Shown: positions 35,656 to 45,602, counted from the first letter of the stretch. The stretch: DNA of 64,000 nucleotides from Dyella sp. S184 (GCF_009766065.1 NZ_LMUE01000012.1:124001-188000); one strand, 5' to 3'. The notes: generated by a model from the sequence alone, not told the origin. Program-made: numbers and translations.

Positions 35656-36957
35656 TCAGCCGACCGCGTGCCGCGGCGCGAACTGTGCTTCCTCGGTCGA
35701 ACCGGTCAGCGCGGTGGTCGAGGACTGGCCCTGCTGGATCGCCTGGGTCACCGCGTCGAAGTAACCGGTACCCACTTCGCGCTGATGCTTCACTGCGGTG
35801 AAGCCACGCTCGGCCGCAGCGAATTCCTTCTCCTGCAGTTCGACGAACGCGCTCATCTGACGGCGCGCGTAGCCGTGAGCCAGGTCGAACATGCCGTAGT
35901 TCAGGCTGTGGAAACCGGCCAGCGTGATGAACTGGAATTTGTAGCCCATCGCGCCCAGTTCCGTCTGGAACTTCGCGATGGTGGCGTCGTCCAGATTCTT
36001 CTTCCAGTTGAAGCTGGGTGAGCAGTTGTAGGCGAGCATCTTGCACGGGAATTTCGCGTGGATGGCCTCGGCGAACTTGCGTGCATCCTCCAGGTTCGGC
36101 TTGCTGGTCTCGCACCAGATCAGGTCGGCGTACGGCGCATAGGCGAGGCCGCGGCTGATCGCCTGGTCCAGGCCTGGATGCACGCGATAAAAGCCTTCGA
36201 CGGTACGCTCGCCGGTGACGAAGGCCTTGTCGTTCTCGTCAATGTCGGAAGTGAGCAGGTCGGCGGCGTCGGCATCGGTGCGTGCTACCAGCAGGGTCGG
36301 CACGCCGGCGACGTCGGCGGCGAGGCGCGCGGCGTTCAGCTTGTCCACCGCTTCGCGCGTCGGCACCAGCACCTTGCCGCCCATGTGACCGCACTTCTTC
36401 ACCGAGGCCAGCTGGTCCTCGAAGTGCACGCCGGCGGCACCGGCCTCGATCATCGCCTTCATCAGCTCGAATGCGTTCAGCACGCCACCGAAACCAGCCT
36501 CGGCGTCGGCCACGATCGGCACCAGCCAGTCCATGTCGTCCTTGCCCTCGGCGTGATGCAGCTGGTCGGCGCGCAGCAAGGTGTTGTTGATGCGCTTGAC
36601 CACCAGTGGCACCGAGTTCGCCGGATACAGCGACTGGTCCGGATACATCTCGCCGGCGACGTTGGCGTCGGCCGCGACCTGCCAGCCGCTGAGGTAGATC
36701 GCCTGCAGGCCGGCCTTGACCTGCTGCATCGCCTGATTGCCGGTGAGGGCACCGAGCGCGTTGACGAAGTCTTCCTTGTGCAGCGACTTCCACAGTCGTT
36801 CGGCGCCGCGGCGTGCCAGCGAATGTTCGATGGCGACGGTGCCGCGCAGACGCACCACATCCTCGGCGGTGTAGTTGCGCTGGATGCCGGTCCAGCGGGT
36901 GTTGTTGTTCCAGTCCAGGGTGATCTGTTCGGCAGTGGGCAGCGTGGTGTTTTTCAT
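35656..36957 (-). CDS. aceA: Isocitrate lyase
   Basis: A 433-residue enzyme that splits isocitrate into glyoxylate and succinate, the first step of the glyoxylate bypass. The catalytic motif is KKCGHMGGK near residue 190 (active Cys). Others are [21 protein letters not shown] for Mg2+/substrate binding and [13 protein letters not shown] for substrate. The length equals the E. coli enzyme (434). CGGAG lies 8 nt before ATG 36957. It is the second gene of the aceB-aceA operon, 49 bp after aceB, and probably controlled by the divergent LysR. Confidence 0.97.
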   Translation of the reverse strand: MKNTTLPTAEQITLDWNNNTRWTGIQRNYTAEDVVRLRGTVAIEHSLARRGAERLWKSLHKEDFVNALGALTGNQAMQQVKAGLQAIYLSGWQVAADANVAGEMYPDQSLYPANSVPLVVKRINNTLLRADQLHHAEGKDDMDWLVPIVADAEAGFGGVLNAFELMKAMIEAGAAGVHFEDQLASVKKCGHMGGKVLVPTREAVDKLNAARLAADVAGVPTLLVARTDADAADLLTSDIDENDKAFVTGERTVEGFYRVHPGLDQAISRGLAYAPYADLIWCETSKPNLEDARKFAEAIHAKFPCKMLAYNCSPSFNWKKNLDDATIAKFQTELGAMGYKFQFITLAGFHSLNYGMFDLAHGYARRQMSAFVELQEKEFAAAERGFTAVKHQREVGTGYFDAVTQAIQQGQSSTTALTGSTEEAQFAPRHAVG

Positions 36958-37006
36958 GGCGTGGCTCCGTGGAATCGAAGGTGGTGCGAGGCTCGGCCGG
37001 CGGGCG

Positions 37007-38635
37007 TCAACCGAGCTGGTCGTAGGCAGGCAGGGTGAGGAAGTTGCCGAGCTGGTCGGCATGGGTCAGGGCAGACAGCAGGGCAGCGGCAGCATCGACG
37101 CGACGTGCGCCGGGTACATCGCTGTCGCGCAGGCGATGGGCATGTGCCGCGAGTGCGTGATCGAACAGAGCGAAGTCGATCGGTGCGTGGTCGGCGAACT
37201 CCAGCGGCCCCCCGGCCGGCGTCCCGTCGGCCGGAACGTCGGCATGGTGCAGCCACTGCCACAGCTGCGCGCGGGCGATCTCGGCAGTGGCGGCGTCTTC
37301 CATCAGGTGGTGGATCGGCACGCAGCCGAGGCCGCCCAGCCATGCCGCGGTGTAGCGCAGGCAGACTTCGACGTTGTTGTCGAAGCCGGCACGGCTGATG
37401 GTGCCGTTCGGCGCGACAAGCAACTGTTCGCGGCTCACCTGCACATCCGTGCGCAGCACATCGAGCTGGTTCGGTGTCGGCATGTACTGGTCGAAGATCT
37501 GCTGCGCCACCGGCACCAGTGCCGGATGCGCGACCCAGGTACCATCATGGCCGGCCTGCACCTCGCGCAGCTTGTCGGTACGCACCTTGGCCAGTGCAGC
37601 TTCGTTCGCAGCGTCATCGCCCTTGATCGGAATCTGCGCCGCCATGCCGCCCATCGCGAATGCGCCGCGGCGGTGGCAGGTCTGGATCAGGAGCTCCGAA
37701 TACGCCTTCAGGAACGGCACGGTCATCAGCACTTGGCCGCGTTCCGGCAGCAGGCGGTCGCGATGGCCGCGCAGGGTTTTCAGATACGAGAAGATGTAAT
37801 CCCAGCGACCGCAGTTGAGGCCGACGATGCGGCCACGCAACGCGTGCAGGATTTCGTGCATCTGGAACGCTGCTGGCAGCGTCTCGATCAGCACGGTGGC
37901 CTTCATGCAGCCGGTCGGCAGGTTCAGCTCGCTCTCGGCCAGCGCCATCACCTCGTCCCACAGCGCTGCTTCTTCCATCGCCTCCAGCTTGGGCAGGTAG
38001 AAGTACGGGCCGCGGTCGCGCGTCTGCAGAGCGTGGGCGTTGTGGAACACGAACAGGCCGAAATCGACCAGCGCGCCGGCCATCGGTTCGCCATCCACGC
38101 TGAGGTGCTTGTCGATCAGGTGCCAGCCGCGCGGGCGCACCACCAGCACGGCGGGATTGGCATTGACGCGGTAGTGCTTGCCTTCGGCCGTGGTGAGTTC
38201 GATCGTGCCGTTCACTGCGTCGCGCAGGTTGAGCTGGCCGTCGAGCTGGTTGGCGAAGGTCGGTGCCGAGGAATCCTCGAAGTCAGCCATGAACACCTTC
38301 GCGCCGGAGTTCAGCGCGTTGATGATCATCTTGCGCTCGACCGGGCCGGTGATCTCGACGCGGCGATCCTGCAGTGCCGCCGGAATTGGTGCCACGCGCC
38401 AGTCCGACTCGCGGATCGCGGCCGTGTCGGCACGGAAATCCGGCAGCTCGCCGGCGTCGTAACCCGCCTGGCGGACGCGTCGGGCCTGCAGCAGGCGCTG
38501 CCGTGTGGACTCGAACTGACGATGCAGTTGCGTCAGGAAACCCAGTGCGGCGGGCGTCAGGATGCTTTCGTAACCGCTGCGGTCGGCGTGGATCTCGATC
38601 GTGCCCGACTCGAGTCGTTCCCTGGGTACTGCCAT
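37007..38635 (-). CDS. aceB: Malate synthase A
   Basis: A 542-residue enzyme condensing glyoxylate with acetyl-CoA to malate. Class A signatures: [15 protein letters not shown] near residue 115, [37 protein letters not shown], and [12 protein letters not shown] with the catalytic Arg/Asp environment. GGAG lies 7 nt before the start codon. It is the first gene of aceBA; the ~120-bp divergent region to lysR holds an operator-like palindrome. Confidence 0.97.
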   Translation of the reverse strand: MAVPRERLESGTIEIHADRSGYESILTPAALGFLTQLHRQFESTRQRLLQARRVRQAGYDAGELPDFRADTAAIRESDWRVAPIPAALQDRRVEITGPVERKMIINALNSGAKVFMADFEDSSAPTFANQLDGQLNLRDAVNGTIELTTAEGKHYRVNANPAVLVVRPRGWHLIDKHLSVDGEPMAGALVDFGLFVFHNAHALQTRDRGPYFYLPKLEAMEEAALWDEVMALAESELNLPTGCMKATVLIETLPAAFQMHEILHALRGRIVGLNCGRWDYIFSYLKTLRGHRDRLLPERGQVLMTVPFLKAYSELLIQTCHRRGAFAMGGMAAQIPIKGDDAANEAALAKVRTDKLREVQAGHDGTWVAHPALVPVAQQIFDQYMPTPNQLDVLRTDVQVSREQLLVAPNGTISRAGFDNNVEVCLRYTAAWLGGLGCVPIHHLMEDAATAEIARAQLWQWLHHADVPADGTPAGGPLEFADHAPIDFALFDHALAAHAHRLRDSDVPGARRVDAAAALLSALTHADQLGNFLTLPAYDQLG

Positions 38636-38722
38636 GACTTCGCTCCGTTCTCTTGGGACTCCGAAGCTAGGTCACGAATCATGTGTTTGACAAAGTGAAT
38701 GTTTCAATCATTCCTATGAGCG

Positions 38723-38751
38723 TTGACAATGTTATGTCTAACATATTGAAT
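38723..38751 (+). promoter_or_regulatory. lysR promoter with embedded LysR-type palindrome
   Basis: TTGACA (38723-38728) and TATTGA (38745-38750) form a candidate -35/-10 pair with 16-bp spacing. The spacer holds ATGTTA-TGTC-TAACAT (38729-38744), an inverted repeat fitting T-N11-A. Transcription would start about where ATG 38759 lies, so the message may be leaderless. Position suits autoregulation and control of aceBA. Confidence 0.5.
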
Positions 38752-38758
38752 TGGAAAC

Positions 38759-39799
38759 ATGAAAAGACCGGTTGAATCGCTGAACAAACCCAAAAAAGTG
38801 CGCCGCAGCGCAACAAAAAAGCCGACCGGCGGCGAACCGGCGAATGAAAGCGGTGCCCGTTACTACTACAAAGGCAATCGCCACAAGCAGTTACGGGCAT
38901 TTGTGACGGTGGTGAAACTGGGCACGCTGACCCGTGCCGCCGAAGCGTTGTACCTGTCGCAACCGACGATCAGCCTGCAGCTGCAGGCACTGGAACGGGA
39001 ACTCGGGGTGAGCCTGGTCGAGCGTCGGCGCCGGCGCATCAACCTCACCAATGCCGGCGAGGCGCTGTATGAGCTGGCGCGGCCACTGGTCGAGGGCTGG
39101 GAAACCCTCGATCGCGACTTCCAGAGTCGGGTGCAGGGACTGCAGGGTGGCCGGCTGACCATCGCGGCCGGTACCTCGACCATCCAGTACCTGCTGCCCG
39201 AGCTGGTGCGTCGTTTTCGCGAGCGCTTTCCTGCCGTGCAGCTTCAGCTGGCCAATGTCACCGGCAAGGACGGCATGGCGCTGCTGCGTGCGGACGATGC
39301 CGACTTCGCGGTCGGCTCGATGCTGGACGTGCCGAACGACATCGCCTGGGCACCGGTGCATCACTACGACCCGATGCTGATCATGCCGCCGGATCATCCG
39401 CTGGCGGCGAAGGAGAAGATCACGCTGGAGGATCTGTCACCGTACGGGCTGATCCTGCCGCCGCAGCGCCTGTCCACTTACCGGCTGGTCGACCTGGTGT
39501 TCCAGCAGCGCCAGGTGCCGTACCACGTCGCGATCGAGGTGGGCGGCTGGGACGTGATCAAGGAATACGTGGCGATGGGCATGGGCATCTCGATCGTCAC
39601 CGGCATCTGCATCACCGAGGCCGATCGTGGACGTCTGGCCGTGCGCAACATGAAGCAATACTTCCCGCAGCGCAGCTATGGCGTGGTTATGCGCAAGGGC
39701 AAGTTCCTCAGTGCGGAGGCGCGCGCCTTCATCGACCTGATTCGTCCCGGCCTGCTGACTCATCGCGATTACGACGAGTCCGGGCACTCGCAGCGCTGA
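38759..39799 (+). CDS. LysR-family regulator, probable controller of aceBA
   Basis: A 346-residue protein. A basic N-terminal extension of ~40 residues (KKVRRSATKKPTGG) precedes the HTH: HKQLRAFVTVVKLGTLTRAA and LSQPTISLQLQALERELGVSL. The effector-binding domain of CysB-like type covers ~130-330. It is divergent from aceB, with the palindrome described between them; LysR-type control of the glyoxylate bypass is therefore likely, though not proven. No ribosome-binding site is visible, in line with a leaderless transcript. Confidence 0.92.
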   Translation: MKRPVESLNKPKKVRRSATKKPTGGEPANESGARYYYKGNRHKQLRAFVTVVKLGTLTRAAEALYLSQPTISLQLQALERELGVSLVERRRRRINLTNAGEALYELARPLVEGWETLDRDFQSRVQGLQGGRLTIAAGTSTIQYLLPELVRRFRERFPAVQLQLANVTGKDGMALLRADDADFAVGSMLDVPNDIAWAPVHHYDPMLIMPPDHPLAAKEKITLEDLSPYGLILPPQRLSTYRLVDLVFQQRQVPYHVAIEVGGWDVIKEYVAMGMGISIVTGICITEADRGRLAVRNMKQYFPQRSYGVVMRKGKFLSAEARAFIDLIRPGLLTHRDYDESGHSQR

Positions 39800-39817
39800 T
39801 GTGCCGATGAAGACGGT

Positions 39818-40414
39818 TCAAACGTTGCGGTGCTTGCCCTTGAACGGCGCGTAGAACGCGCGCAGACGGGCGATGTCCGCTTCCATATCGTCGCTGGTCG
39901 GAAACAGCGTACCGAGCTGGATGGTCTTGTCGGGATAATGGAACGCCACAGGGAAAATCGGCACGCCGGCGTCATGGGCGATGTGCCAGAAGCCGCTCTT
40001 CCAGCGCACGACTGGTTTGCGCGTGCCTTCCGGTGCAATGCCAAGCCAGAGTTTTTCGCGCTGGCGGAACTGGTCGATCATCTGCTCGACGATGCCCTTG
40101 GTGGCGCCGCGATCGATGGCCATGCCGCCGAGCCGGCGCAGCAAGCCACCGAGCGGTCCGTGGAACAGCTCCTGCTTGGCCATGAAATGCACGTCGGCGC
40201 CGATCGCCACTTTGATCAGCAGGCCCCAGACGCCGTCCCACCATGACGAATGCGGGGCGGCGATCAGCACCAGCCGGGGGACGTCGGGGAACTCGCCGGC
40301 CAGTCGCCAGCCGGCCACGCGCAGCACGGCGCGGCAGGCCCGGCGCTGTAGTCCATTGTGCAGATGCGGCATCTGCGATGGCAGTTGCGCCGGTGTTGGC
40401 AGATATCCCTTCAT
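39818..40414 (-). CDS. 1-acyl-glycerol-3-phosphate acyltransferase-like protein
   Basis: A 198-residue PlsC-type acyltransferase. The HX4D catalytic motif is APHSSWWDG near residue 53; PEGTRK near residue 131 is the substrate-binding block. It lacks the N-terminal TM of PlsC and is short, like the family that acylates lysophospholipids or other glycerolipids. It overlaps arfB by 4 bp (ATGA), so the two are translationally coupled. ATG 40414 begins MKGYLPTPAQ. Confidence 0.85.
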   Translation of the reverse strand: MKGYLPTPAQLPSQMPHLHNGLQRRACRAVLRVAGWRLAGEFPDVPRLVLIAAPHSSWWDGVWGLLIKVAIGADVHFMAKQELFHGPLGGLLRRLGGMAIDRGATKGIVEQMIDQFRQREKLWLGIAPEGTRKPVVRWKSGFWHIAHDAGVPIFPVAFHYPDKTIQLGTLFPTSDDMEADIARLRAFYAPFKGKHRNV

Positions 40415-40833
40415 TCGAGATCCGGTTTGCGCGAACGGGCCTGCTTGATCTTGCCACGCTGTTGCTTGCCGACCAGGCGGCGCTCTTTCGAGGCGCGCGT
40501 AGGTTTGGTGGCAACGCGTTTCTTCGGCGGCATCAGGACGCCGCGGATGATCTCGACCAGGCGTTCGCGCACGTCGTCGCGGTTGCGCGCCTGGTCGCGG
40601 AATCGGCGTGCCTGGATGACCAGCACGCCTTCGCTGGTCAACCGGCGATCGCGCCGCGCCAGCAGGCGAGTGCGGATTTCTTCCGGCAGCGACGGCGAGT
40701 TGATCACGTCGAAGCGCAGCTCCACCGCGCTCTCGGTGCGGTTCACATGCTGCCCGCCGGGGCCGTCCGCGCGCAGGAAGCGCTCGAACAGTTCGGATTC
40801 GGGCAGGGTGATGCTGGGGCTGACGATCAACAT
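40411..40833 (-). CDS. arfB: Alternative ribosome-rescue peptidyl-tRNA hydrolase ArfB
   Basis: A 140-residue protein with the class I release factor catalytic motif GGQ in RADGPGGQHVNRTESAVELR near residue 27. The basic C-terminal tail (KKRVATKPTRASKERRLVGKQQRGKIKQARSRK) inserts in the empty mRNA channel. It frees stalled ribosomes by hydrolysing peptidyl-tRNA. Length and architecture equal E. coli YaeJ (140 aa). The start at 40833 is by similarity; upstream codons derive from an intergenic repeat. Confidence 0.94.
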   Translation of the reverse strand: MLIVSPSITLPESELFERFLRADGPGGQHVNRTESAVELRFDVINSPSLPEEIRTRLLARRDRRLTSEGVLVIQARRFRDQARNRDDVRERLVEIIRGVLMPPKKRVATKPTRASKERRLVGKQQRGKIKQARSRKPDLE

Positions 40834-40871
40834 GCAGGGAGTGTAGAGGGCTAGAAGTGAGTAGGTGAAGC

Positions 40872-40891
40872 GAGGAGTGAGAGGTGAGAGA
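40872..40891. repeat. GAGTGAGA-type dispersed repeat, third occurrence
   Basis: Matches the core of 27364-27383 at 19 of 20 bases. It lies in the 89-bp gap between truC and arfB, with related bases extending into both gene ends (about 40848-40930). Confidence 0.7.
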
Positions 40892-40922
40892 AAACGGCCG
40901 CGCGTCCCGCCCCTGCTTTCGC

Positions 40923-41636
40923 TCACGCCTCTTCACTGACTCCTGGCAATATCCAGCCGAAACGCTCAAGCAGTGCGGTGTACTCCTGGTCGAGCGGCGC
41001 CTCGATTTGCATCGCCTGACCGCTGAGTGGATGCGAGAAACGCAGCCGCAACGCATGCAGCAGCATCCGATGACAGCCGAAGTGCTGTTTGTATAGCCGG
41101 TTATGATCGCCGCGACCGTGCTGGCAGTCGCCGATTACCGGGTGATGGATGTGCGCCAGATGCTTGCGGATCTGCCGGAAGCGGCCGCTTTCCGGCTCGG
41201 CCAGCACCAGCGCATAACGCTGCTGCGGATAGCGGCCCAGCTCGATCGGTACTTCGATCGTGGCCAGTCGTTGGTACTGCGTGCGTGCTTCGCGCCGCGG
41301 CCCGGTTTCGCGCGAGCCGGGCAGCGGATAGTCGATCACGCCTTCCAGCGGGTCGGGCCAGCCACGTACCACCACCAGATACTGCTTGTGTACCGAGCGG
41401 CCCATGAACTGTTCGCCGAGCGTGGCGGCGACGTTCTTGCTGCGCGCGATCAGCAGCACGCCGCTGGTGGCACGATCGAGCCGGTGCGCCAGATACACAC
41501 TGTCGCCAATCTGCTCCCGCATCTGGTCGATCAGGAATTCCTCGGCGTTGCCGACCATCTTCGAGCGATGCACGGCGAGATTCGCCGGCTTGTTCACCGC
41601 GATCAGCGCGTCGTCCTGGTAGAGAATTTCAAGCAT
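40923..41636 (-). CDS. truC: RNA pseudouridine synthase, TruC-like (RluA family)
   Basis: A 237-residue enzyme. The catalytic Asp is in LAHRLDRATSGVLLIARS near residue 54. AVNKPANLAVHRS near residue 15 and RFRQIRKHLAHIHHPVIGD near 153 are typical RluA/TruC blocks. TruC modifies U65 of tRNA. Length (E. coli TruC 260) and the lack of an S4 domain support TruC rather than RluA/C/D. It lies downstream of ubiB, separated by a long REP-like hairpin. Confidence 0.88.
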   Translation of the reverse strand: MLEILYQDDALIAVNKPANLAVHRSKMVGNAEEFLIDQMREQIGDSVYLAHRLDRATSGVLLIARSKNVAATLGEQFMGRSVHKQYLVVVRGWPDPLEGVIDYPLPGSRETGPRREARTQYQRLATIEVPIELGRYPQQRYALVLAEPESGRFRQIRKHLAHIHHPVIGDCQHGRGDHNRLYKQHFGCHRMLLHALRLRFSHPLSGQAMQIEAPLDQEYTALLERFGWILPGVSEEA

Positions 41637-41650
41637 GTGTGTTGTTCATG

Positions 41651-41709
41651 TAGGAGCCCGCTGGCGGGCGATGGATCGCGCAAGAGTATCGCCCGCCAGC
41701 GGGCTCCTA
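41651..41709. repeat. REP-like palindromic element with a perfect 22-bp stem
   Basis: 41651-41672 is the exact reverse complement of 41688-41709, with a 15-nt loop. The arms begin TAGGAGCCCGC. This form of GTAGGAGC palindrome is widespread in intergenic DNA of Xanthomonadales and pseudomonads, usually mobilised by REP-associated tyrosine transposases. It lies between the ubiB stop and the truC start and could also terminate or stabilise the message. Confidence 0.85.
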
Positions 41710-41720
41710 TATGGCCGTGA

Positions 41721-43430
41721 TCAGCGGCGCGGCCAGCCGATGGCGAAGGAGAGCAGCCCGGCAACAGCGACGAGCAGCGGTGACCACACGTCATGCTGGG
41801 GAGTGAGCGTCCACAACAGCGCGGCGGCGATCAGTAGTGCTGCGCCGAGGAAGCTGCAGGCGAGCAGTTTGTGCTGGCGTTTTGCGTTATCCAGGGTCAG
41901 CTTCAGCGCCATGGGATCGCTCACGCTGCGTTGTTCACCGCGGCCGATCTGACGCAAGGCATCGCGCACGAGTTCCGGGAGTTGCGGGGCGATGTGCAGC
42001 CACTCAGGTAGCCGCTTGCGCACATCGCGCAAGGTGCGCAGCGGACTGTAGCGTTCGCGCAGGATGCGCTTCAGCACGGGATGTGCCACCGCCCAGATGT
42101 CGATCTCCGGATCGAGCATGCGGCCGACGCCTTCGATGTTGAGCAGGGTCTTCTGCAGCAGGATCAGCTGTGGCTGCAACGTCAGCTCGAAGCGGCGCGC
42201 GGTCTGGAACAGCTTCACCACCAGCTCGGCCAGCGAGATCTGCGACAGAGGGCGGGTGAAGTACGGCTCGCACACGGTGCGAACCGCCGCTTCCAGTTCG
42301 TCCATTCGCACGTCAGCTGGCATCCAGCCGGCGGCGACATGCAGCTGCGCGATGCGCGCGTAGTCGCGTTCGAACAGGGCGATGAAGTTCTGCGCAAGCC
42401 AGTACTGGTCGGCCTCCGGCAGCGAACCCATGATGCCGAAATCCAGCGCGATGAAACGCGGCTCGCCGGTGCGCGTCGGGTCGACCCAGATATTGCCGGG
42501 GTGGGCATCGGCGTGGAAGAAGTTGTCGCGGAACACCTGCTCGTAGAACACGCGCACGCCTTTCGCGGCGAGTGCCTTGCGGTCGAGGCCGGCGGCGTCG
42601 ATCGCGGCGATGTCGTCGCTGCTGATGCCGTGCACGCGCTCCAGCGTCAGCACGCGCTGCGCGGTCAGTTCCCAGTGCACCGCTGGCACGTACAGATCCA
42701 CGCCGCTGTCGAAGTTGCGCTTGAGCAGACTGGCGCTGGCGCCTTCGCGCTGCAGGTCCAGCTCGTTCTCCAGCATCTTCTCGACTTCGGCCACCACGTC
42801 GAGCGGGCGGATCTTGTCGGCGTTCGGATGCCAGCGCTGGGCCAGCTCGCCGAGCGAGTGCAGCAGTTTCACGTCGCGCGCGATCTGCGCATCGATGCCG
42901 GGGCGCAGCACTTTCACCACGACCTCGCGACCGTCGTGCAGCGTGGCCGCGTGCACTTGGGCGATCGAGGCGGAGGCCAGCGGCGTTTCGTCGAACCGGG
43001 CGTACAGCTGGCCAACCGGCGATTTCAGTTCGCGCTCGACGATCGCGCGCGCTTCGCTGCCGGGGAACGGCGCGACCTGATCCTGCAGCAACGACAATTC
43101 GTCGGCGATGTCGGCCGGTATCAGGTCGCGTCGGGTCGACAGCACCTGGCCGGCCTTGACGAAGATCGGCCCCAGTTCGGTCAGCGCCAGCCGCAGTCGT
43201 TCGCCGCGCGACAGCTGCGCCACGTTCGCGCGCGGCCGCGTCAGCAGCGCCAGCCGCAGTCGTTCGCCGCGCGACAGCTGCGCCACGTTCGCGCGCGGCC
43301 GCGTCAGCAGCGGCCGCAGCAGTTTCAACGGACGGTACAGATGCGCAGCGTCGACCAGTTCGTCGAGGCGGTACGCCAGCAGGACCGAGGCGACCCGCAG
43401 CAGCCGTGGCACCACCTTTAGCGGCGTCAC
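41721..43430 (-). CDS. ubiB: Ubiquinone biosynthesis kinase-like protein UbiB
   Basis: A 569-residue ABC1/ADCK-family atypical kinase. [20 protein letters not shown] is the KxGQ motif. [15 protein letters not shown] and [12 protein letters not shown] carry the catalytic and Mg2+-binding residues. Two C-terminal TM helices are at ~515-560. It supports ubiquinone synthesis, probably by extracting membrane intermediates. A segment starting [20 protein letters not shown] occurs twice in a row near residues 42-83, from a perfect 63-bp tandem duplication; without it the length (548) equals E. coli UbiB (546). It overlaps ubiJ by 4 bp. The first copy lies before the KxGQ lid region, so function may persist. 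Confidence 0.95.
   Translation of the reverse strand: MTPLKVVPRLLRVASVLLAYRLDELVDAAHLYRPLKLLRPLLTRPRANVAQLSRGERLRLALLTRPRANVAQLSRGERLRLALTELGPIFVKAGQVLSTRRDLIPADIADELSLLQDQVAPFPGSEARAIVERELKSPVGQLYARFDETPLASASIAQVHAATLHDGREVVVKVLRPGIDAQIARDVKLLHSLGELAQRWHPNADKIRPLDVVAEVEKMLENELDLQREGASASLLKRNFDSGVDLYVPAVHWELTAQRVLTLERVHGISSDDIAAIDAAGLDRKALAAKGVRVFYEQVFRDNFFHADAHPGNIWVDPTRTGEPRFIALDFGIMGSLPEADQYWLAQNFIALFERDYARIAQLHVAAGWMPADVRMDELEAAVRTVCEPYFTRPLSQISLAELVVKLFQTARRFELTLQPQLILLQKTLLNIEGVGRMLDPEIDIWAVAHPVLKRILRERYSPLRTLRDVRKRLPEWLHIAPQLPELVRDALRQIGRGEQRSVSDPMALKLTLDNAKRQHKLLACSFLGAALLIAAALLWTLTPQHDVWSPLLVAVAGLLSFAIGWPRR
43183..43308. repeat. Perfect 63-bp tandem duplication within ubiB
   Basis: 43183-43245 and 43246-43308 are identical over 63 bp, giving an in-frame repeat of 21 residues. 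The complete identity points to a very recent event or an assembly artefact. Confidence 0.95.
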
Positions 43431-44077
43431 GCGGCGTTGCCTTGCAGGCGTTGAATCAATCGTTGTACGCGCGACTCCAGCCGCTCGCTGCGTTCGCGCA
43501 GGTGGTCTACGCCATCGAGGAAGCCCTCGACTTCGCCCGGCGCCAGCGCGATGCGTGCTTCATCGCGAAGCCAGTCGGCGCTGTCTTCGGTGAGATGTGT
43601 CGCGGTTTCGCGGGCGTGAGCGAGACCTTTGCGCACGGCCTTCGCCAGCGGCACGCCGAGCACGTCGCCGAATGTGCGGGCGAACGCCTCCTCGAAATCC
43701 GGGGCGAACTTGCTGGCGAGTTTTTCCAACCGGCGTGCCAGCTCGGCGTCACCGGCGATCTCCACCTTGCCCGGTGCGATGCCGTCGTCGTCGCGGCGGA
43801 ACATCATCGCCAGCAGGCTGCCCGGGGTGGCGGCGACGCGCAGCTGGCTATCGTCTTGCGGCGGCCCGACGTGCAGACGGGCGTCTTCAACGGTCACTGC
43901 CAGTGCGATTTCCGGTCCGCGCAGATGCAGTTGCACGCTGCGGCCGTTCAGCGCGGCCAGCCGCTGCTGCGTGTCCGGATCCAGCGACAAGGTGTGGTTC
44001 AGCGCGGTTTCCAGCGCGCGGCCGGCGAGTTTGCGCAGTGGTTGCGGCAACCAGGAGTTGGGAGTGGCGGCATTCAT
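43427..44077 (-). CDS. ubiJ: Ubiquinone biosynthesis accessory factor UbiJ (SCP2-domain)
   Basis: A 216-residue protein. The N-terminal SCP2 lipid-binding domain covers ~1-120 ([33 protein letters not shown]). The C-terminal region is helical and ends in a coiled coil ([23 protein letters not shown]). UbiJ acts with UbiK as a lipid-binding scaffold for the ubiquinone synthesis complex. It is the first gene of ubiJ-ubiB with an ATGA overlap; unlike E. coli, ubiE does not precede it. The start MNAATPN at 44077 is by family length. Confidence 0.9.
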   Translation of the reverse strand: MNAATPNSWLPQPLRKLAGRALETALNHTLSLDPDTQQRLAALNGRSVQLHLRGPEIALAVTVEDARLHVGPPQDDSQLRVAATPGSLLAMMFRRDDDGIAPGKVEIAGDAELARRLEKLASKFAPDFEEAFARTFGDVLGVPLAKAVRKGLAHARETATHLTEDSADWLRDEARIALAPGEVEGFLDGVDHLRERSERLESRVQRLIQRLQGNAA

Positions 44078-44103
44078 CCGGCGATTGTAGCCGGCCGCCG
44101 GGG

Positions 44104-44574
44104 TTAGACGTTCGCGGCGCCAGGGAAGCCGAGCTGGCGCCAGGCCTCGTACACCGCTACGGCGACCGTGTTCGACAGGTTCAGGCTGCGGCTGTCCGGG
44201 CGCATCGGCAGGCGCAGGCGTTGTTCGGTGGGGATCGTTTCCAGCACCTCCGCCGGCAAGCCCGCAGTCTCGCACCCGAACAGCAGTGCATCATCGTCGG
44301 CAAATTGTGCATCGACATGGGCGACCCGACCGCGGGTGGTGAAGGCGAATACGCGTGGCGCGCCGATCAAAGCGAGGCAACCGGCCAGGTCGTCATGCAC
44401 CGTGACGCGGGCGTACTCGTGGTAGTCCAGGCCGGCGCGGCGCAACCGTGCATCGTCGAGCTCGAAACCGAGCGGTCGGATCAGGTGCAGCGCGGCGCCG
44501 GTATTCGCACAAAGGCGAATCACGTTGCCGGTATTCGGCGGGATCTCAGGGCGGAACAGGATGACATGCAGCAT
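44104..44574 (-). CDS. trmL: tRNA (cytidine/uridine-34-2'-O)-methyltransferase
   Basis: A 156-residue SPOUT methyltransferase, the length of E. coli TrmL (157). [26 protein letters not shown] at the N-terminus, [10 protein letters not shown] near residue 100, and [18 protein letters not shown] at the C-terminal trefoil knot that binds S-adenosylmethionine. It methylates the wobble ribose of tRNA-Leu. Confidence 0.95.
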   Translation of the reverse strand: MLHVILFRPEIPPNTGNVIRLCANTGAALHLIRPLGFELDDARLRRAGLDYHEYARVTVHDDLAGCLALIGAPRVFAFTTRGRVAHVDAQFADDDALLFGCETAGLPAEVLETIPTEQRLRLPMRPDSRSLNLSNTVAVAVYEAWRQLGFPGAANV

Positions 44575-44625
44575 CCGGTCATTATCGCGTGCCCGCGCAC
44601 TCCGGCGGTAATTTGCGTTGCGTGC

Positions 44626-44829
44626 TCAACCATTCAGTCGCGGGCAGACCACGCCATCCGCCGGTAGCGCGCAGGCAGTCGGCGCGGTCGGCAGGATGGA
44701 GCTGACGCTGCGGCTGCTGGCTAGCTGCACGGCCGGTGGGGTGGCAGTCACCATGGCGCCCATGACCAGTGAGCAAACGGCCATGCAGGCAACGAAGAGA
44801 GTGCGCAACATAAAGGTTTCGAATTTCAT
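44626..44829 (-). CDS. Small putative secreted protein, function unknown
   Basis: 67 residues starting MKFETFMLRTLFVACMAVCS, a good signal peptide or TM helix (~8-28). A Ser/Pro/Val-rich remainder with two Cys (~53 and ~63) ends in LNG. CGGAG lies 8-9 nt before ATG 44829. No family is recognised. The AT-rich stretch upstream (44895-44945) could be its promoter. Confidence 0.5.
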   Translation of the reverse strand: MKFETFMLRTLFVACMAVCSLVMGAMVTATPPAVQLASSRSVSSILPTAPTACALPADGVVCPRLNG

Positions 44830-45165
44830 GATCATGTCTCCGATGAAGGGGTGGGTTCCTGTAGCCATATCGGAGCAAGTGCCATGCCAAGGGCGATATT
44901 AAATATAAGATGTTGATATATAAGCAATAGATGTGCGTGCACATGGCGATTTTGACTGTCCGCGGACAACCGGACGGGCACGACCCGGACAGTTGGATGA
45001 GAGGCGCCGGGGTGATTGGGATTGCGATCAGCAGCTCACGGTGATCGGCGTTTCGGATTCGTTGGGGGACGCGCTGGCGTCCTCGCGTTAGGATGGAGGC
45101 GAGTTGGCACGGTCTAGTTCGTTTCCCCCAAACGCCCCTTTCCAGTTACTGCTGCGGAGCCATCC
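44830..45165. other. Intergenic region between two small envelope genes
   Basis: About 336 bp between divergent genes. An AT-rich block (44895-44930) looks like a promoter for the minus-strand gene. An inverted repeat ATGTGC-GT-GCACAT (44931-44944) beside it could be an operator. GGACGC-GCTG-GCGTCC (45067-45082) is a short hairpin. No gene is seen. Confidence 0.45.
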
Positions 45166-45579
45166 ATGCGTAAAACCCTGTTGTTGCTCGTTCCCGTCCT
45201 GTTGCTCGGTGCATGCGCCTGGGGCATCACCCTGGACGATGCCGCCAGGAACGTCCACACCGCGTGGAATGGCGATGTCTCCGGTTGCCGCGATCTGGGC
45301 AAGGTCACCGTCTCGGTGATGGACCACGTCGGTCCGGTCGATCGCAACAACATCACCGTGCGCGACGAGCTGGAAGTACTGGCGCGCAATCAGGCGGCGC
45401 AGATGCACGCCGATACAATCAAGCCATTGGCCGACCCAGCCGATGGTTCGCAGCCGTGGGGCGCGTATCAGTGCGGCTCGCGCCAGATCAACCCGATGCA
45501 CTCGCCGAATGCGCCGGTCAATCCCAATCCCAACGCCGCGCCCGGCGACACGCAAACCTTCCCGGTACACAGCGGCTGA
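45166..45579 (+). CDS. DUF4156 family lipoprotein
   Basis: A 137-residue protein. The signal peptide with lipobox LLLGAC (Cys near residue 17) indicates an outer-membrane or periplasmic lipoprotein. The mature domain has VSGCRDLGKVTVSV near residue 38, DELEVLARNQAAQMHADTI and YQCGS, the pattern of DUF4156 (YjeI-like). The C-terminus is Pro/Asn-rich. CGGAG stands 7 nt before ATG. It is monocistronic with a strong terminator. The function is unknown. Confidence 0.85.
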   Translation: MRKTLLLLVPVLLLGACAWGITLDDAARNVHTAWNGDVSGCRDLGKVTVSVMDHVGPVDRNNITVRDELEVLARNQAAQMHADTIKPLADPADGSQPWGAYQCGSRQINPMHSPNAPVNPNPNAAPGDTQTFPVHSG

Positions 45580-45602
45580 GCCAAGCCACGGGTTCGGGAT
45601 GG

